From positions 62,001 to 126,000 of the forward strand of contig CAVYOA010000008.1 of the NCBI GenBank assembly GCA_963769945.1: a stretch of DNA of 64,000 nucleotides, read 5' to 3'. Source of the stretch: WHSW01 sp963769945. Its GTDB lineage: Bacteria > Actinomycetota > Thermoleophilia > Solirubrobacterales > 70-9. Positions 20,620 through 28,006 of the stretch are shown piece after piece; position 1 is the stretch's first letter; the number at the start of each line of letters is the position of its first letter. A program made the position numbers and the translations under genes. Below the pieces are notes generated by a model. It worked only from the letters and a program-made list of their open reading frames with translations, was not told the DNA's origin and ran no database searches.

Positions 20620-21014
20620 CTGACGGACTCCTGCGAGCCCAGCAGCGAGGCGCGCTCCGAGTCGCTGATCGGTCGCGACGCTCGTGCTGCCGCATCCCAG
20701 AGCACGAGCTCGAAGCTCGCCTCGACAACAGCGTTTCCTCCTTGATCGAGAATCTGCTCACGCGTGGCGATGCTCTTCGTGCCGACCTCGCCCACCTCGC
20801 ATTGCACAGTCACCGCTCCGAACTCGGGATCGATCTCGCCGTTGAACTCGACCGTGCAACGGCCGACGACGTACTCGTCGCGGCTGATGCCGTGCTCGGC
20901 GAGAAACGCGTCGCGGCCCTCCTCGAGATAGGTGAGGGCGACGACGTGATTGACGTGGCCGAGGCCGTCGAGGTCGCGCCAGCGCATCTGCACCTGGTGG
21001 CCGCCGGCGCTCAT
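20616..21014 (-). CDS. hot-dog fold acyl-CoA thioesterase (4HBT/YbgC-like)
   Basis: A 132-residue single hot-dog domain. The active-site motif RWRDLDGLGHVNHVV (Asp near 17, Asn-His near 22-23) and LTYLEEGRDAFL are typical of 4-hydroxybenzoyl-CoA-type thioesterases that hydrolyse short acyl-CoAs. It occupies the position where clostridial lysine-fermentation operons carry the 3-aminobutyryl-CoA ammonia lyase (Kal), which is also a small hot-dog protein, but the sequence does not show the Kal-type N-terminus. Overlaps both neighbours by ATGA. Likely role: hydrolysis of the acyl-CoA made by the BKACE enzyme. The alternative, a divergent lyase, cannot be excluded. Confidence 0.85.
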   Translation of the reverse strand: MSAGGHQVQMRWRDLDGLGHVNHVVALTYLEEGRDAFLAEHGISRDEYVVGRCTVEFNGEIDPEFGAVTVQCEVGEVGTKSIATREQILDQGGNAVVEASFELVLWDAAARASRPISDSERASLLGSQESVR

Positions 21015-22060
21015 ACGGCCTCCTGCACGGCGATGCCCAACGCGTGGCGTAGCGCCGGCGAGCTGCGAACGAGCTCCAGCGCGTAGGCGCCGCGGTCGGG
21101 CGAATAGCCGCTGCCGATCAGCATTCGCACGTTGGCGGAGATGCCGTCGGCGGCGAGTGCGGCGGCGGCGAAGCTTGTCGCCATCGAGAAGAACAGGACT
21201 GTGCCGCCCTCGGCGGTGAGCATGATCGCGGTCGGCTCGCAGCCGCTGGCGTTGACGACGACGACCGTGAGATCGGCTGGCGGTGCACCTGCCGCGCGCA
21301 CCGCGTCGAGTGCCGCCAGCGGGTCGCGCAGGTCGGCAGCGACAGCGATGTCGCAGAGGCCGAGCGCGGCAACCGCCTCAGCTGCATTCGCGTCGACGTC
21401 GACAGCAACCACCGTGCCGTCGCTCATCTCGGCTCGGGCGGTTGCGAGCGCGAGCTTGCCCGCGTGACCTGCGCCGAGCACGCAGACGGTGTCGGCGTCG
21501 GCGATCAGCGGCCTGATCGCAGACGCCGCGGCGCAGACGTCGAAGACCTCGAGCGCGATCGCGGCCGGCAGGTCATCGGGGAGCTCCGCCCAGGCGGCGC
21601 GCTCGAAGACATATGCAGTCCCGGTCACCTCGATCTGCGCCGAGTCGGGTTCAAGGCTGATGATCTCCTCGATGCGCAGGGCGGTAAGGGTGAGTGACCC
21701 GAGCGTGGCGACCCGTGTGCCCACCGGGGGCGGATCGGCGAGGCGGTCGCCGGTCGCCGTGACCGTGCCCAGCAGGATGCCGCCGGAGTCGGTCTCTGGG
21801 TTGTGCATCTTGCCCCGCGATTCGACGATCTCGCGAATCAGGGAAGCCATGGCCTCGGCGTCGCCGCCGCCACGCGCGTGCAGGTCGCGATGCGAGGTCG
21901 AGTCGAGGCAGAGGCGCTCGACCGCGATCTCGAGCTCGAACGGGCGCACCGGGCCGGTTGGGTCAAGCCGCGATGCAGGCTGAGGAAGCGCGCCCAGCGG
22001 CTCGATCACCCTGTCGGCGCCGAGCGCTGCGCGGATGTCGGGGCCCGGTTCGTTCTTCAT
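21011..22060 (-). CDS. kdd: L-erythro-3,5-diaminohexanoate dehydrogenase
   Basis: A 349-residue NAD(P)-dependent oxidoreductase that oxidises 3,5-diaminohexanoate to 5-amino-3-oxohexanoate in the beta-lysine branch of lysine catabolism. Kdd signatures run along the protein: DRVIEPLGALPQPA at 14-27, LDSTSH, ESRGKMHNPETDSGG, ATLGSLTLTALRIEEII, a Rossmann glycine motif VLGAGHAGK, and FFSMATSFAAAAL near the end. First gene of the 12-gene operon; ATG 22060 sits inside a palindrome. No strong ribosome-binding site is seen. A TTGACA box is 39 bases upstream. No lysine 2,3- or beta-lysine 5,6-aminomutase is present in the window. Confidence 0.85.
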   Translation of the reverse strand: MKNEPGPDIRAALGADRVIEPLGALPQPASRLDPTGPVRPFELEIAVERLCLDSTSHRDLHARGGGDAEAMASLIREIVESRGKMHNPETDSGGILLGTVTATGDRLADPPPVGTRVATLGSLTLTALRIEEIISLEPDSAQIEVTGTAYVFERAAWAELPDDLPAAIALEVFDVCAAASAIRPLIADADTVCVLGAGHAGKLALATARAEMSDGTVVAVDVDANAAEAVAALGLCDIAVAADLRDPLAALDAVRAAGAPPADLTVVVVNASGCEPTAIMLTAEGGTVLFFSMATSFAAAALAADGISANVRMLIGSGYSPDRGAYALELVRSSPALRHALGIAVQEAV

Positions 22061-22076
22061 GAACGATCGTGAAGAA
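22053..22076. promoter_or_regulatory. candidate TetR operator (inverted repeat)
   Basis: A perfect 7-bp inverted repeat, TTCTTCA at 22053-22059 and TGAAGAA at 22070-22076, with a 10-base spacer that itself contains ACGATCG. It spans the kdd start codon and abuts the predicted -10 element, where a bound repressor would block transcription. TetR proteins bind palindromes of about this size. Binding by the operon's own TetR is inference. Confidence 0.5.
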
Positions 22077-22104
22077 ACTATTCGCGGTTGCCGGTTGCTG
22101 TCAA
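22075..22104 (-). promoter_or_regulatory. predicted promoter of the 12-gene operon
   Basis: On the minus strand a consensus TTGACA -35 (22104-22099) is followed after 18 bases by TAGTTT (22080-22075) as a weak -10. The transcript would start close to the kdd ATG, giving a very short or absent leader. The rest of the divergent gap (22077-22225) would hold the promoter of the amidohydrolase gene, which I could not define. Confidence 0.45.
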
Positions 22105-22225
22105 TGACAGAGATGGCCAAAGGACGCGCACCGGCTAGGCCTGAATGTCAGGGGCCAGATCCCCGCCAATCTCCTGCTCGCCGAGCGACGTCGCCGAGCG
22201 ACGGCGGCCGTTTAGCCTGGGTGCC

Positions 22226-23299
22226 GTGAGCCTCGCGATGCCCGTGGTTTGGACGGATCTTCACCGCCGCCACCAGCCGGATGGCGAAATCTGGCTCGGG
22301 GTGCGGACGCCCGGGACTGAGGTGCCCGAGCGCGCCGCACGAATTTGCGATGCGCTCGACGCGGCTGGAGCCTCGATCGTCGCAGCGCAAGAGCATGGCG
22401 ATGAGGCGTTGCTCGCGGTCCATGACCGCTCGCTGCTCGACTATCTCGCCACGGCCTGGGACGAGTGGTGCGCGGCCGGGCTTACCGAGGAGCCGGGCCA
22501 GAACCGAGTCGTCCCGTACGCCTTCCCCCACGCTGCGATGCTCGGCGGCGAGGACGCCAAGCGGGCAACCGCGATTGGCGCCCGCGCCGGGCAGTTCGCA
22601 TACGACACGATGACCCTGGTCGGACCTGGGACCTGGGAGGCAGCTCGCGCTGCGACCGACGCTGCCCTGACCGCGGCCGATCTGGTCGTCGATGGCGAAG
22701 CAATTGCCTACGCCTGCTGCCGACCGCCGGGCCACCATGCGACGCGTACCGGCTTCGGCGGCTCCTGCTATCTCAACAACACCGCTGTCGCCGCCGCCCG
22801 GCTGCGCGAGGCGCTGGGCGGCCCGGTGGCCGTGATCGACATCGACGCCCATCACGGCAACGGCACCCAGGCGATCTTCTATGACGACCCGTCGGTCTTG
22901 ACCGCCTCGGTCCACGTCGATCCGGGAGCCGGCTGGTTTCCACACTTCCTCGGGTTCGAGAGCGAGACCGGCACCGGTGCGGGCGCCGGCGCGAACCGCA
23001 ACCTCTGCCTCGCTCCAGGGTCCGGTGATGAGCCCTGGCTCGAAGCCGTCGGTGCCCTGTGCGACTGGGCTCACGAGCGCAGCGCGGCCGCCATCGTCGT
23101 CGCCCTCGGCGTCGATGCCGCCGGCGGCGATCCCGAGAGCCCGTTGCAAGTCACAGACACTGGCTTTCGCGGCGCCGGTCGCCTCCTCGGCGGGCTCGGC
23201 TTGCCGACCGTCGCGATCCAAGAAGGCGGCTACGTGCTCGAGACGATCGGTGCCCTCGTTGCCGAGGCCCTAGCGGGGATCGAGTTCGGGTTCGATTGA
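22226..23299 (+). CDS. histone-deacetylase-family amidohydrolase (acetylpolyamine deacetylase-like)
   Basis: A 357-residue arginase/deacetylase-fold zinc enzyme. The active site is intact: CRPPGHHAT (catalytic His pair), GGSCYLNNTAVAA, the zinc ligands in DIDAHHGNGTQ, the third zinc aspartate in GVDAAGGDP, and a C-terminal QEGGYV loop. Bacterial members remove acetyl groups from polyamines, acetoin-system proteins or other N-acetyl amines. GTG 22226 is chosen; ATG 22238 would be four residues shorter. It is divergent from the peptide/diaminohexanoate operon and shares its regulatory gap, so an N-acetyl-diamino acid substrate is an attractive but unproven idea. Confidence 0.92.
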   Translation: MSLAMPVVWTDLHRRHQPDGEIWLGVRTPGTEVPERAARICDALDAAGASIVAAQEHGDEALLAVHDRSLLDYLATAWDEWCAAGLTEEPGQNRVVPYAFPHAAMLGGEDAKRATAIGARAGQFAYDTMTLVGPGTWEAARAATDAALTAADLVVDGEAIAYACCRPPGHHATRTGFGGSCYLNNTAVAAARLREALGGPVAVIDIDAHHGNGTQAIFYDDPSVLTASVHVDPGAGWFPHFLGFESETGTGAGAGANRNLCLAPGSGDEPWLEAVGALCDWAHERSAAAIVVALGVDAAGGDPESPLQVTDTGFRGAGRLLGGLGLPTVAIQEGGYVLETIGALVAEALAGIEFGFD

Positions 23300-23341
23300 G
23301 CCTGGGTGACTACCCCGAATCCTGCCGCGGATTCGCGCCGG

Positions 23342-23806
23342 CTAGCCGCAGACGGGCCAGTGGCCGGCGCCGTCGCGCTGCTTCAGAGCGACTGCAACCA
23401 CAGCCTGGGTGCGATACGCATAGACGACCGGATCGCCTCCCGGCGACTTCGGCGATGCCTTCCAGGTCGAGCGCAGGAACTGAAACGCGCCGCGGTAGAT
23501 GCCGCCGCCGCCAACCGCCCGCGGGTTGCCACCTGACTCGCATTCGCTCGTCTCGCGCGCCCAGCGCTTCTCGCGGATGGGCAGCCGGTTGAAGAGCCGC
23601 TGGTACTTGGCCTGAGAGGCGGCGGTGGCCGGCTGGGGAGCCGGCCCGGCGCCATCGTCGCTGCTTGCCGTGACGACGCCGCCACCGCTGCTCGCCGATG
23701 CTTGGCCGATCGCGGCCACCGCGACCGTGGCGATTGCCGCGGCGAGCACCATGGCTATGAAGAAAACCCGCGACTTCGCGGTTGCCGTTGACGTCCCGAA
23801 GTTCAA
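23342..23806 (-). CDS. resuscitation-promoting-factor-like muralytic protein
   Basis: A 154-residue secreted protein. The N-terminus has a basic stretch and hydrophobic core (FFIAMVLAAAIATVAVAAIG) ending near SAS, then a low-complexity linker. The C-terminal transglycosylase-like domain starts at SECESGGNPRAVGGGGIYRG, contains the catalytic glutamate after the first cysteine, QFLRSTW, and ends in HWPVCG; the two cysteines probably form the family disulfide. It would cleave peptidoglycan glycan strands during growth or resuscitation. TTG 23806 keeps the positive n-region; ATG 23752 is an alternative. It lies directly downstream of a c-di-AMP riboswitch, a known pairing in actinobacteria. Confidence 0.85.
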   Translation of the reverse strand: MNFGTSTATAKSRVFFIAMVLAAAIATVAVAAIGQASASSGGGVVTASSDDGAGPAPQPATAASQAKYQRLFNRLPIREKRWARETSECESGGNPRAVGGGGIYRGAFQFLRSTWKASPKSPGGDPVVYAYRTQAVVAVALKQRDGAGHWPVCG

Positions 23807-23814
23807 TTTACGCT

Positions 23815-23945
23815 CCGCTCTCGACGCTTACGGGGTTAGCTGACGGACTCGCGCGTGAAGAGCTAGCGCTACACGGCCATAAGGCCACGATTCGCCCCGA
23901 CTAAATGGGTCCCCCGCCCCCGCGCATCTTGTGCAGGGGTTCAGC
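23815..23945 (-). ncRNA. c-di-AMP riboswitch (ydaO/yuaA class)
   Basis: The leader of the Rpf-like gene contains, in order on the minus strand, a G-rich 5' element with GGGGGACCCA, then GGGGCGAATCG, a GGCC/GGCC hairpin, and the diagnostic 3' end CCGTCAGCTAACCCCGTAAGCG. (This block was split: CCGTCAGCTAACC followed by CCGTAAGCGT.) These match the conserved core of the ydaO class, which binds c-di-AMP and usually turns off cell-wall hydrolase genes when the ligand is high. Boundaries are approximate, as I could not fold or score it. Confidence 0.75.
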
Positions 23946-24021
23946 AGGAAGGCGGCAGGTTAGCAAATTGTTAGCGAAGCGTGAGGGTCGTCGGCTCCTA
24001 GCCGTCGATTAGGGTGCGAGC

Positions 24022-25764
24022 GTGGGTTTCATCGCGCCGGCTCCGCCTCCGGTCGAGATCGAGGCGTGGAAGCGCCTACCGCACCTGTCGCGGCTCAAGC
24101 CGCTCGCTCAGGACTGGGCGATCAACGGCTTCGGCACGCCTACCGCCGTCTACCTGCTCTACATCTTCAAGCTCGTCGTCTTTACCTTCGGGGCGGCGCT
24201 TGCGATCTCGGCGACGACGCCCGGGCTCGGCGGGCTTGGCGAGATCGGCGATTGGTGGACGGCACCGATCGTCTTTCAAAAGCTCGTGGTCTGGACGCTG
24301 CTTTGGGAAGTGATCGGTCTTGGCTGCGGCTCGATGCCGCTCACCTTCCGCTTTCTGCCGCCGATCGGCGGCGTCCTCTACTGGCTGCGGCCGGGAACCG
24401 TGCGCCTGGCGCCGTGGCCCGACAAGGTGCCGGGCACCGCGGGCTCGCGGCGGACCCTGCTCGACGTCGCGCTCTACGCCAGTGTGCTCGCGTCGGCCGC
24501 CTACCTGCTGGTGGCGGGAGAGGCGCCGACCGGCGGGCGCCTCGACCCAGTTGCGACCGGCGTCCTGCTCGGGCTACTCGCGCTGCTCGGCCTGCGCGAC
24601 CGCGTCTCCTTCCTCGCCGCTCGTCCCGAGGTCTACGGACTGCTCTTGATCGTCTGCCTGTTCCCCTTGGAGAACCTGATCGTCGGCTCGCAGCTCGTGC
24701 TCGTCTGCATCTGGCTCGGCGCGGCCTCGTCGAAGCTCAACCGCCATTTCCCCTTCGTCGTCTCGGTGATGATCTCCAACACGCCGTGGAACCGCTCGCG
24801 CAAGGCAAAGGCGATGCTCTATCGACACCATCCCGACGATCTCATCCCCTCGCGGTACGCGGCGCTGGCGGCGCACATGGGCACGGCGATCGAGTTCACG
24901 CTGCCGCTCGTTCTCTTCTTCACCAGCGGCGGCGTCGTCGGCACGCTGGCGATGATCGGCATGGTCGTCTTTCACATCCACATCACCTCGACCTTCCCGC
25001 TGGCGGTGCCGCTGGAGTGGAACCTGTTCATGATTTTCGGGCTGCTGTTCTTGTTCGGGGAGTACGGCGATGTGCCGTTGTCGACGCTTGGCGACCCGCT
25101 GCTGATCGCGCTGCTGGTGATCGGCGGCATCATCACCCCGGTCCTCGGCAACTTCTGGCCCGACAAGATCTCCTTCCTGCCGTCGATGCGCTACTACGCC
25201 GGCAACTGGGCGACAAGCCAGTGGCTGTTCTCGAAGCAAGCCGGCGCCGAGGAGAAGTTCGACCGAGAGATCTACAAGCCGGCGCCAATCGTCGTCGAGC
25301 AGCTGTCCCGCGTCTATGATCGCGAAACGGCTGAGATCCTGCTCGCCAAGGGGCTTGCCTTTCGCTCGATGCACAGCCACGGCCGCGCGCTCAATGGCCT
25401 TCTGCCCCACGCCGTCGACGACGTCGAGGACTACCACGTGCGCGAGGGCGAGCTGATCTCCGGCGTCGTCAACGGCTGGAACTTCGGCGACGGCCACCTC
25501 CACAACGCGCAGCTCCTCGAAGCGGTGCAAGAGCAGTGCGGCTTCGCCGAAGGCGAGCTGCGGGTGATCACGCTCGAGTCACAACCCGCCCACATCCAGC
25601 GCCAGCATTACCGGATCTACGATGCGGCAAGCGGCCTGTTCGAGGAGGGCTGGGTCGAGATCGCCGACATGGTCGAGCGCGGGCCATGGCTCGACGAGTC
25701 TTGGGACTTCCCCGTCGACGTGCGCTGGAGGCGCGAGCGCCGGGCCGACGCGGCGATCGCATGA
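24022..25764 (+). CDS. DUF3556 multispanning membrane protein
   Basis: A 580-residue protein with many hydrophobic segments from about residue 45 to 380 and a hydrophilic C-terminal domain of about 180 residues. The N-terminus GFIAPAPP, RLKPLAQDWA, NGFGTPTAVYLLYIFK, WWTAPIVFQKLVVWTLLWEV and YWLRPGTVRLAPWPD match the DUF3556 family known from mycobacteria and relatives. Histidine-rich loops (MVVFHIHITSTF, FRSMHSHGRA) could bind metal or ligand. No function is established for the family. GTG 24022 starts it; its stop overlaps the ATG of the FAD oxidoreductase (ATGA), so the two are cotranslated and probably act together on a lipid or isoprenoid. Confidence 0.85.
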   Translation: MGFIAPAPPPVEIEAWKRLPHLSRLKPLAQDWAINGFGTPTAVYLLYIFKLVVFTFGAALAISATTPGLGGLGEIGDWWTAPIVFQKLVVWTLLWEVIGLGCGSMPLTFRFLPPIGGVLYWLRPGTVRLAPWPDKVPGTAGSRRTLLDVALYASVLASAAYLLVAGEAPTGGRLDPVATGVLLGLLALLGLRDRVSFLAARPEVYGLLLIVCLFPLENLIVGSQLVLVCIWLGAASSKLNRHFPFVVSVMISNTPWNRSRKAKAMLYRHHPDDLIPSRYAALAAHMGTAIEFTLPLVLFFTSGGVVGTLAMIGMVVFHIHITSTFPLAVPLEWNLFMIFGLLFLFGEYGDVPLSTLGDPLLIALLVIGGIITPVLGNFWPDKISFLPSMRYYAGNWATSQWLFSKQAGAEEKFDREIYKPAPIVVEQLSRVYDRETAEILLAKGLAFRSMHSHGRALNGLLPHAVDDVEDYHVREGELISGVVNGWNFGDGHLHNAQLLEAVQEQCGFAEGELRVITLESQPAHIQRQHYRIYDAASGLFEEGWVEIADMVERGPWLDESWDFPVDVRWRRERRADAAIA

Positions 25765-27179
25765 GCCAGGCGATCGTCGTCGGCTCCGGCCCCAACGGGC
25801 TGGCCTGCGCGGTTGCGCTTGCGCGCGAGGGCCTCGGCGTTACTGTGCTCGAGGCCGCGCCGACGATCGGCGGCGGCACGCGCACGAGCGAGCTCACGGT
25901 CGCGGGCGTCCTTCACGACGAGTGCTCGGCGGTTCACCCGATGGCGGTCGGATCGCCGTTTCTGAACTCGCTCGATCTCGATCGCCACGGGCTTGAGTGG
26001 CGCTGGCCCGAGGTCGACCTCGCTCATCCACTCGACGACGGCAGCGCCGCTGTCTTGAAGCGGTCGATCGCCGAAACGGCCTCGGGGCTCGGGGCTGACG
26101 GGCGCCGCTGGCAGCGACTGTTCGGCGCTCCCTCGCGATCGTTCGAGCTGCTCACCGACGACCTCCTGCGCCCGATCCAGCATCTCCCTCGCCATCCGCT
26201 CAAGCTCGCGCGTTTCGGGCTGCCGGCGGCACTACCGGCAACGGTACTCGCGCGACCGTTCAAGACCCCTCAGGCCAGGGCGCTGTTCGGCGGAGTCGCC
26301 GCCCATTCCTTCAGTCCGCTCAATCACCCGATGAGCTCGTCCGTCGGGATGGCGCTGACAACGGCCTGCCATGCCTTCGGTTGGGCCGTCGCGCGCGGCG
26401 GCTCGCGCTCGATCACCGACGCGCTTGCCGGAATGCTGGCAGAGCTCGGAGGCAAGATCGAGACGAATACCCGGGTGACCTCGCTGGCCGAGCTGGCACC
26501 GGCGCGGACAGTCGTCTTTGACCTGACGCCGAGCGCGGTCGCCGAGATTGCCGGCGATCGGCTGCCCGGCCGGGTCGCCCGCAGCTATCGCCGCTATCGC
26601 CACGGTCCCGGCGCCTTCAAGGTCGACCTCGCGGTCGAGGGCGGAGTGCCGTGGGTAAACGAATCCTGCCGGCGCGCCGGCACCGTGCACGCGATCGGCT
26701 CCTTCGCCGAGACGGTCGTTGCCGAGCGCGAGATCAATCGCGGCCGCATGCCCGAGCGGCCGTTCGTCTTGGTGGCGCAGCAGTACCTCGCCGATCCCGA
26801 GCGCTCGGCTGGCAACGTGCATCCGATCTGGGCCTACGCCCATGTTCCCCACGGCTATCCCGCCAGCGCCGAGGACGCAGTGATCGATCAGATCGAACGC
26901 TTCGCCCCCGGCCTGCGCGAGCGGATCGTCGCCACCGCGACCCGCTCACCCGCCGAGCTCGCGGAGTACAACTCCAACTATGTCGGCGGCGACATCATCG
27001 CCGGCGCCAACTCGCCGCTTCAGGTTCTGGTGCGTCCGCGCTTCGCGCTCGACCCCTACGCCACCGGGATCCCGGGCGTGTTCATCTGCTCAGCCGCGAC
27101 GCCGCCCGGCGCCGGAGTCCATGGCATGAACGGCTACAACGCAGCGCAGTCGGCGTTGCGCCAGCTCGAGTCGCGTTGA
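25761..27179 (+). CDS. FAD-dependent oxidoreductase (phytoene desaturase/CrtI-like)
   Basis: A 472-residue flavoprotein with the dinucleotide-binding motif VVGSGPNGLACAVALA at the N-terminus, VLEAAPTIGGGTRT after it, and the C-terminal FAD loop GVFICSAATPPGAGVHGMNGYNAA typical of the phytoene desaturase/NAD(P)-FAD amine-oxidase-like group. No membrane segment, but likely membrane-associated. Coupled by ATGA to the DUF3556 gene. No phytoene synthase or other carotenoid gene is near, so a carotenoid role is doubtful; oxidation or saturation of a lipid substrate supplied by the membrane partner is an alternative. Confidence 0.88.
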   Translation: MSQAIVVGSGPNGLACAVALAREGLGVTVLEAAPTIGGGTRTSELTVAGVLHDECSAVHPMAVGSPFLNSLDLDRHGLEWRWPEVDLAHPLDDGSAAVLKRSIAETASGLGADGRRWQRLFGAPSRSFELLTDDLLRPIQHLPRHPLKLARFGLPAALPATVLARPFKTPQARALFGGVAAHSFSPLNHPMSSSVGMALTTACHAFGWAVARGGSRSITDALAGMLAELGGKIETNTRVTSLAELAPARTVVFDLTPSAVAEIAGDRLPGRVARSYRRYRHGPGAFKVDLAVEGGVPWVNESCRRAGTVHAIGSFAETVVAEREINRGRMPERPFVLVAQQYLADPERSAGNVHPIWAYAHVPHGYPASAEDAVIDQIERFAPGLRERIVATATRSPAELAEYNSNYVGGDIIAGANSPLQVLVRPRFALDPYATGIPGVFICSAATPPGAGVHGMNGYNAAQSALRQLESR

Positions 27180-27226
27180 CGCCCGATACTGACACCCGCA
27201 CTTGCGCAGTTACATATGATCGGATC

Positions 27227-27952
27227 GTGGCTCGGCTGACGAAGGTTTCGGTTGTCGCTTGCGTGCTTGTGGCGACGCTTATCGGCGTATCCGCAGCAAG
27301 CGCCGAGAGCGAGAGCGCCGCGCAGACGTCGGGGCGAAGCTGCACCGGCGTCCAGCTGCTCTCCGACTCACTCGTTGTCGACGGGATCACGAGCCCGCTG
27401 CTCGGGACGGTGATCACCACTGTTGCGGTGCCGCTCGACGACCTCGTCCAATGCCAGTCGCTGGCGCTGAAGGCGGCCAAGGGCCGCGACTGTCCCAATG
27501 CGCAGGTTCCCGGGCCACAGCTGCGCCCCAAGGTCGCGGCGAAAGCCGTGCGCTGCTTGGTCGACCGCGAGCGCCGAAGCCGCGGCATCGCCGAGCTCGG
27601 AACGCAGCCGGAGCTCAAGAACTCGGCCAAGGACCACACCCATCGGATGCTCGTCAACTCCTGCTTCTCACACCAGTGCCCGGGCGAGCCGGACCTCGTT
27701 GCCCGAACGACCGCGGCGCAGTATCTGCCCTGTGGCTGTAGTTGGACGGTGGCTGAGAACCTGGCATGGGGGCTGCGGCAATACAGCAGCCCGGCCGCAA
27801 TGGTCGACGCGTGGATGCAGTCACCGCCCCACCGCGAGACGCTCCTCCTCGAGCGTCTCAATGACATCGGCGTCGCGGTTCGCGACGGGCGGCCCGGCAA
27901 TCGGTCGGCGCGGGGATCCACCTACACCGCCAACTTCGGCGTCAAGCGCTGA
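27227..27952 (+). CDS. secreted CAP-domain (SCP/PR-1-like) protein
   Basis: A 241-residue exported protein. GTG 27227 gives a signal peptide (VSVVACVLVATLIGV, cleavage near SAASA); open frame upstream belongs to the previous gene's shadow. After a variable region with cysteines, the CAP domain covers about residues 110-241: LVDRERRSRG, HTHRMLVNSCFSH, VAENLAWG, MVDAWMQSPPHRETLL and a final YTANFGVK. The two histidines and glutamate of the CAP cavity are present. Bacterial CAP proteins are extracellular and of mostly unknown function. 48 bases after the desaturase gene. Confidence 0.88.
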   Translation: MARLTKVSVVACVLVATLIGVSAASAESESAAQTSGRSCTGVQLLSDSLVVDGITSPLLGTVITTVAVPLDDLVQCQSLALKAAKGRDCPNAQVPGPQLRPKVAAKAVRCLVDRERRSRGIAELGTQPELKNSAKDHTHRMLVNSCFSHQCPGEPDLVARTTAAQYLPCGCSWTVAENLAWGLRQYSSPAAMVDAWMQSPPHRETLLLERLNDIGVAVRDGRPGNRSARGSTYTANFGVKR

Positions 27953-28006
27953 GCGATCGCCGACCGCCTCTAGCTCGTCTAACACCGTCGCGATAGCGTC
28001 GCGGCA

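Noticed and set aside
26651..27226. Extended N-terminus of the CAP protein
   Set aside because: This stretch is arginine-rich out-of-frame shadow of the desaturase gene; the signal peptide at 27227 gives a sound start.
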